Shown: piece after piece, positions 60,945 through 64,000 of the stretch | Numbering within the stretch: position 1 is the first letter of the stretch | How the letters are laid out: every line of letters starts with the position of its first letter | Source: Hyperoodon ampullatus | Taxonomy: Eukaryota; Chordata; Mammalia; Artiodactyla; Ziphiidae | Direction of reading: 5' to 3' | NCBI GenBank assembly: GCA_949752795.1 | Contig: OX457074.1 | Location: 28,629,980 to 28,693,979, forward strand | Length of the DNA stretch: 64,000 nucleotides | Position numbers and translations under genes: made by a program | The notes under the pieces: generated by a model | The model's database searches: none | Told to the model about the DNA's origin: nothing | Seen by the model: the letters and a program-made list of their open reading frames with translations, nothing else

Positions 60945-61320
60945 CATTACTCACATTCATTCACTCATTTATTCATTTTACAAATATTTATTGAAGGCCC
61001 ATACTGGTGAGTAGAACAAAACTTTCGCCCATGTGAAGCTTATGTTCTTAAACAATTAACTGATAAAAATAAAATAAGTGTAGGGTAGTAACAAATGCTA
61101 TGTAGGGAAACAGTTACCAAGTGGTCCAACATGGTTTCTCACAGGATGTGAAATTGTTGATGGAGACTTAAGTGAAGTGAAAGAGAGTCATGCAAGAATG
61201 TAAGGGAGGAGAATGGGGGGAAGGTCCCGGGACGGGGGAAAGCCTGGAAGGAATAGATGCACCAACCCTGAGGAGGTGTATCAATTACAGGATTTTCTCT
61301 CCAGGTAGTAGAATATCCAA
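60945..61320 (-). mobile_element. L2 3' end, antisense
   Basis: tcattcactcatttattcat, caaatatttattgaaggccc and gtgaagcttatgttcttaaa are the reversed L2 3' terminus. Similarity fades after about 61200. Confidence 0.6.
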
Positions 61321-61338
61321 TCAAGAATGGTTTATGGG

Positions 61339-61686
61339 GGTTTCCCTGGTGGCGCAGTGGATAAGAATCCGCCTGCCGATGCAGGGGACACGGGTTTGAG
61401 CCCTGGTCCAGGATGATCCCACATGCCACGGAGCAACTAAGCCCGTGCGCCATAACTACTGGGCCTGCGCTCTAGAGCCCGCGAGCCGCAACTACTGAGC
61501 CTGCGTGCCACAGGTACTGAAGCCCGCGTGCCTAGGGTCTGTGCTCCGCAACAAGAGAAGCCACCACAATAAGCCTGTGCACTGCAACGAAGGGTAACCC
61601 CTGCTCGCCGCAACTAGAGAAAGCCCGTGTGCAGCAATGAACACCCAACACAGCGAAAAATAAATAAATAAAATTAAAAAAAAAAA
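61339..61686 (+). mobile_element. CHR-1 SINE, first of a nested set
   Basis: Long form with an A-rich tail. Flanked by aagaatgg(t/c)ttatggg at 61323-61338 and 61687-61702. Confidence 0.93.
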
Positions 61687-61702
61687 AAGAATGGCTTATG
61701 GG

Positions 61703-61755
61703 AATTCCCTGGTGGTCCAGTGGTTAAGACTCCACGCTTCCACTGCCAGGGTCCT

Positions 61756-61792
<37 letters not shown>

Positions 61793-62062
61793 GTACGCGG
61801 GCCTCTCACTGTTGTGGCCTCTCCCGTTGCGGAGCACAGGCTCCGGATGCGCAGGCTCAGCAGCCATGGCTCACGGGCCCAGCCGCTCCACGGCATATGG
61901 GATCCTCCCAGACCGGGGCACGAACCCGTATCCCCTGCATCGGCAGGCGGACTCTCAACCACTGCGCCACCAGGGAGGGCCAGGGTCCTGGTTTTTGATC
62001 CCTGGTCGGGGAACTAAGATCCTGTAAGCCCATGGCATAGCCAAAAAAAAAAAAAAAAGAAG
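61703..62062 (+). mobile_element. Older CHR-family SINE interrupted by a CHR-2 SINE
   Basis: Head gaattccctggtggtccagt at the left, tail (A)16 at the right. The flanking aagaatggctta (61687 and 62063) repeats the target used by the SINE to its left. A CHR-2 element splits it at 61758-61978. Confidence 0.9.
61758..61978 (-). mobile_element. CHR-2 SINE nested in a SINE
   Basis: Antisense, with a T-run of more than 30 as tail. Perfect 13-bp target duplication, gccagggtcctgg, at 61745-61757 and 61979-61991. Confidence 0.95.
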
Positions 62063-62081
62063 AAGAATGGCTTAGACCACC

Positions 62082-62543
62082 CTTTCTCAAAGTGAGATCT
62101 GGGGATCCCCTGGGGATTCCCAAGACCCTTTTGAGACATCCATGAGGTTAAAGCATTTTCATAATAAGACCAAGACCACATTCATTATTTCACAAGTGTA
62201 AAGTGGAGGTATTCCAGCGCCTATATGATGTGTGATATCACAGAGATGAAGTGCAGAAGCAATTATTATTAGAGCCCAGCCATCTCCCATTAACTCAGAC
62301 TTAAAGAGATTTGCAAAAAGGTAGAACAACCACTCTTCTTACTAATTTTTTCTTTTGGAACATATAATTATTTTTTCGTAAATCCATGTTGTTTATATGA
62401 ACAACAAATGGGTTTATTATCTTTATTTATAAATATTTAAACTTTTTCTCTGTCTCAGTTTCTAGCATGGTAAATACTGAGGCATAGCACACATAGACAG
62501 AAGCTGTTTGGGATTCTCAGTAATTTTTTTTTTTAAGATGTAT

Positions 62544-62578
<35 letters not shown>

Positions 62579-62968
62579 TTTTTGGCTGCGTTGAGACTTC
62601 AGTTGTGGCACACGGGATCTTCGTTGATGCACGCAGGATCTTTCACTGTGGCACGCAATCTTCTCTCTAGTTTTGGTGTGCAGGTTTTCTCTTCTCTAGT
62701 TGTGGCGTGCAGGCTCCAGGGCTCGTGGGCTCTGTAGTTTGTGGCATGCAGGCTCTCTCGTTGATGCGCATGAGCTCAGTAGTTGTGGCACATGGGCTTA
62801 GTTGCCCTGTGGCACATGGGATCTTAGTTCCCTGACCAGGGATCGAATCTGCGTCCCCTGCACTGGAAGACGGATTCTTTACCACTGGACCACCAGGGAA
62901 GTCCTGCCTCAATAATTTTTAAGAGCTGAAAGGGGCCCTGAAACCAGAAGTCTGAGAACCACTAGCTT
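62082..62968. mobile_element. Non-autonomous hAT-type DNA transposon, split by a SINE
   Basis: Imperfect inverted ends: ctttctcaaagtgagatctg at the left and ccagaagtctgagaaccact at the right. Internal sequence (gaggttaaagcattttcata, ttaaagagatttgcaaaaag) resembles a mammalian hAT relic. No transposase frame. A SINE at 62529-62907 interrupts it. Confidence 0.55.
62529..62907 (-). mobile_element. CHR-1-like SINE, antisense, with (TTTA)n tail
   Basis: Diverged long SINE. Its tail is a (TTTA) array of about eleven units at 62541-62582. ctca(g/a)taattttt lies on both sides (62516-62528, 62908-62920). Confidence 0.88.
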
Positions 62969-63755
62969 AACCAATAAGGATATTTGTTATCTCACATGAT
63001 CAGAGGTTCAAAGGCAGAGTGGTGGCTCCTGGGGTAGATGCAGTGGTTCAACCATGACATTGAGCACAAGGGTGCTTTCCAGCTTTCCACTTTTCCATCT
63101 GGCTACTCTCAGCTTGTCAGCAGCATCCCTTCTTCACGGTCAAGAGGCAGATGTTTGAGCAGTTATAGACATTGCAGATACGCACACATCTAGCCGAGAA
63201 AGGAATCTCCTCCCATGAGTCTCTACAGTAGGGGGAAATTTTTGCCTAAAAGCTTTCCTACAGAAACAGTTGGCCAGGATCAGGCCACACGCCCATACTC
63301 CAGCCTTAAGTCCTAGAGGTGAGTCTTGGCATTTTCAGCTTCTATGGAAGGGGTTTCTGCAGCACGAAGGGTGGGGGGAGGGTACTGTAGGGCTGGGGCA
63401 TGGGAACAGCTTGGCCTGTTGGAGAAGCCACAGGCCATCCACAGTGGGAGCATGGGAACACTGTTGGTGACACGTGTGGAAGAACGTGAGGAGAAGGTTA
63501 GGATCTACTACTTTAGCTTAGAAAGTGTTATTATAGCTGGGTCCGAGGTTGACCTGGGTCCTAGGTAAGTTTTGATAAGGTTTAGTCAACAGCAAGAATG
63601 AGATCCAGCTGTTTTGCTGGATGAAAACTTGATACGAATTTAGAATCCATTATCCTAAATTCCTTAAAACTTAAGCCATAAACTCAGTGAGTTAAGGGTT
63701 GGACTTTTTGTGATACATTTTAATATCTTCACCAGACTTTTAATTAAAAGGTAAT
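62969..63755. other. Unassigned sequence
   Basis: The 63000-63300 part looks like an old repeat, but I cannot name the family. No gene seen. Confidence 0.25.
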
Positions 63756-64000
63756 CTGATATACAATAGCCAAGATATGGAAGCAACCTAGGTGTCCATC
63801 AACAGGTGAATGGATGAAGACGTGGCACATATATACTATGGAATGCTACTCAGCCATAAAAAAGAATGAAATTTTGCCATTTGCAACAGCATGGATGGAC
63901 TTGGAGGGCATTATGCTGAGTGAAATAAGTCAGAGAAAGACTTAGTTCTGTATGATATACTGTATGATATCACTTATATGTGGAATCTAAAACATACAAC
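63756..64000 (+). mobile_element. L1 3' end, cut by the window edge
   Basis: Sense L1 ORF2 C-terminal to 3' region: caatagccaagatatggaag, actatggaatgctactcagc, gcatggatggacttggaggg, cacttatatgtggaatctaa. Confidence 0.9.

Overview
This is a mammalian nuclear window with no intact protein-coding gene, and the repeats point to a cetacean. About fifteen tRNA-derived SINEs begin with the 'gcttccctggtggcgcagtgg' head and carry the CHR-1/CHR-2 bodies typical of whales and dolphins. They sit among L1 copies with an artiodactyl-type 3' UTR, and the ruminant BovB/ART2 families are not seen. Most open frames are SINE, L1 or satellite translations.

Layout. (1) 1-5.9 kb: repeat-poor intron-like DNA holding one exon of an EBF-family transcription factor (2364-2438) with perfect splice sites but a one-base insertion, followed by a SINE and the 5' end of an endogenous retrovirus on the minus strand (LTR, lysine-type primer site, matrix part of gag). 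(2) 5.94-6.88 kb: a degenerate TAACTAAGG-CCCTGA tandem array with a higher-order period near 350 bp. (3) About 9.8-38 kb: a patchwork of paralogous blocks, called duplicons A (10.1-17.5 kb), B (18.9-35.1 kb) and C (35.9-38.0 kb), plus a small fragment at 9.85-10.1 kb. Each duplicon has the same order: an old L1 piece, a CpG-rich module with tandem units of about 70 bp, more L1, in A and B a shared solo LTR, and at the right edge a common flank running into a degenerate CCCTAA-rich tract. All tracts have the same orientation. B has been enlarged by a nearly full-length dead L1 (20.8-25.0 kb) and by 6 kb of LTR-bearing sequence.

(4) At 39160-39186 there is a short, nearly perfect (CCCTAA)4 tract. 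Left of it is a truncated L1 and right of it an intron acceptor and the last coding exon of PSMD12 (proteasome lid subunit Rpn5). That exon has a premature stop and is split by an L1 3' end, so it is an unprocessed pseudogene. (5) 40-64 kb: mostly AT-rich, gene-free DNA with SINEs, L1, L2, MIR, MaLR and hAT remnants, a 36-nt tRNA-Gly half with perfect 16-bp target duplications, and nested SINEs.

Interpretation (inference): 5.9-39.2 kb looks like a relic subtelomere, with duplicated blocks ending in telomere-like repeats, bordered on both sides by broken, intron-bearing gene fragments (EBF exon, PSMD12 exon). No operons, CRISPR arrays or bacterial-type systems are present.
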